Source: an uncultured Gemmatimonadota bacterium (GTDB taxonomy: Bacteria; Gemmatimonadota; Gemmatimonadetes; Gemmatimonadales; GWC2-71-9). Taken from it: a stretch of 13,231 nt of DNA. The translations under genes and the position numbers were made by a program. Numbering within the stretch: the stretch's first letter is position 1; every line of letters begins with the position of its first letter. Shown here one piece after another: positions 12,400 to 13,231 of the stretch. The stretch is taken from the NCBI GenBank assembly GCA_937961295.1, contig CALGOK010000080.1, positions 1 through 13,231 on the forward strand. The letters run 5' to 3'. The notes under the pieces are model-generated. The model did not search any database and was not told the DNA's origin. It saw nothing but the letters and a program-made list of their open reading frames with translations.

Positions 12400-13231
12400 G
12401 GCACCTCCGACCGGTACAGCGTGATCCCGCCCGGTCCGAACACCTCGGCCACCAGCACACGGGCGTCGGGCGAAAGCGCCAGTCGGCCGGGGTTGCCGGG
12501 GAGCGTCAGGGGCAGCGAGGCGGGCGGGGCATCGGCCGTGAGCGTCACCACATCGAACACCGCTGCGCCGCCGAGCACGCGACCCCGGGTGCCCAGCACG
12601 CGTCCACCGCCGGCGGTGATGGCGAACAGTCGCTCCACCGGTGCGCTGCTCGCGTTGGGCAGGCCGAAGTACGGCACCGGCGTCCCACCGGCGAGCGGCA
12701 CCTGCCACACGGTGTCGGCGATCACGGTGAGGTTCACGTCGTCGAAGTACCGATGGCTCAGCAGGTAGATCGTGCCGGTGCTCCGGTCGAGCGCCAGTTC
12801 GCCGGCATTCATCCCCGTGGCCACGGTGGTCCAGGTCAGCGGATCATCATCGACCCGGATCCGCACCACGGTGTGGCCGAAGAAGAGCGTGTCCTTGGAC
12901 TGATTGGGGCCGCGCAACTCCATGCGCGCGGCGAGCGCAATGAGCTCACCCGGGGCCACCCACGTGGGATCGAGGAGATAGTCCCAGATCGGTCCCCCGC
13001 CCGGCGGATTGCGCCGCAGCTCGAGCACCTGGCGGGCGCCGCGAACCGAGTCGGCCGGCGCCACGAACAGCCCGGCCCGCAGCACCGTGAAGTTGCCCGC
13101 CAGCCCGCTGGCCTGCACGAACGCAAGGCGACCGTCGGCCGACAGCGCGCCGTGCTCGATCCCGTCGCGGAAGCGTCGATGATCCGCGTCGTGCACGCAG
13201 AGCTCGAACCTGCGCGCGCCGCCGGTCGCCG
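12396..13231 (-). CDS. Beta-propeller protein, first of a tandem pair (5' end cut by window edge)
   Basis: About 278 residues are visible; the start lies beyond the right edge. The frame is open to the edge, where it reads TGGARRFELC, matching GGTRRHELC of the downstream paralog, so the GTG at 13196 is internal and not the start. Blade-like segments include IEHGALSADGRLAFVQASG, NAGELALDRSTGTIYLLS and NPGRLALSPDARVLVAEVFG, the last being a PD40-type repeat. The paralogy extends through DPTWV, ALAAR and DTVWQVPLAGGTPVPYFG. Probably exported like its partner, although its N-terminus is not visible. First visible gene of the propeller-propeller-TonB receptor operon, and its stop overlaps the next start by 4 bases. 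Function beyond a likely binding role is not readable. Confidence 0.78.
   Translation of the reverse strand, partial: ATGGARRFELCVHDADHRRFRDGIEHGALSADGRLAFVQASGLAGNFTVLRAGLFVAPADSVRGARQVLELRRNPPGGGPIWDYLLDPTWVAPGELIALAARMELRGPNQSKDTLFFGHTVVRIRVDDDPLTWTTVATGMNAGELALDRSTGTIYLLSHRYFDDVNLTVIADTVWQVPLAGGTPVPYFGLPNASSAPVERLFAITAGGGRVLGTRGRVLGGAAVFDVVTLTADAPPASLPLTLPGNPGRLALSPDARVLVAEVFGPGGITLYRSEVP

Overview
The window is a GC-rich bacterial chromosome segment with dense, short-spaced genes. The large TonB-dependent receptor with an N-terminal carboxypeptidase-regulatory-like domain, the beta-propeller lipoproteins and the overall codon style suggest a Gemmatimonadota or similar high-GC environmental bacterium. 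That placement is an inference from style; no rRNA or marker gene is present. No tRNA, rRNA, CRISPR array, insertion sequence or phage gene was seen. No gene-free stretch exceeds about 145 bases.

Left end (1-2089, minus strand): a translationally coupled operon reading GT4 glycosyltransferase, then GT2 glycosyltransferase, then a DUF3108-type exported protein cut by the window edge. It probably serves envelope glycan assembly. Divergent from it lies an unrecognised 238-residue protein (2119-2835), convergent with a small lipoprotein (2845-3321, minus). A plus-strand pair follows: a coiled-coil protein coupled by a 4-base overlap to a POT-family peptide/proton symporter (3436-5495).

Middle (5510-7065, plus strand): a compact arsenic cluster. 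A long inverted repeat of the type that translates as CHPERSEG separates it from the transporter. Then come a promoter/operator, an ArsR repressor, a 16-codon Cys-rich micro-ORF with a perfect ribosome binding site (6050-6100), and a single polypeptide fusing an ArsN2-type acetyltransferase to a thioredoxin-coupled ArsC arsenate reductase. The micro-peptide carries a CC-X4-C motif with the same spacing as the As(III)-binding triad of the ArsD chaperone. No arsenite efflux gene is visible. Heptanucleotide repeats flank the fusion gene, and the downstream set forms a 24-bp hairpin between convergent genes.

Right end (7152-13231, minus strand): two tandem paralogous beta-propeller proteins (the first cut by the window edge, the second a lipoprotein), a TonB-dependent receptor, a half-size TauE/SafE permease that appears to start at CTG, and a di-heme cytochrome c lipoprotein resembling thiosulfate dehydrogenase TsdA. 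Most junctions here overlap by 4 bases, so the first four genes look like one operon. The propellers and receptor probably form a cell-surface complex. The last two genes suggest sulfur-oxyanion handling.
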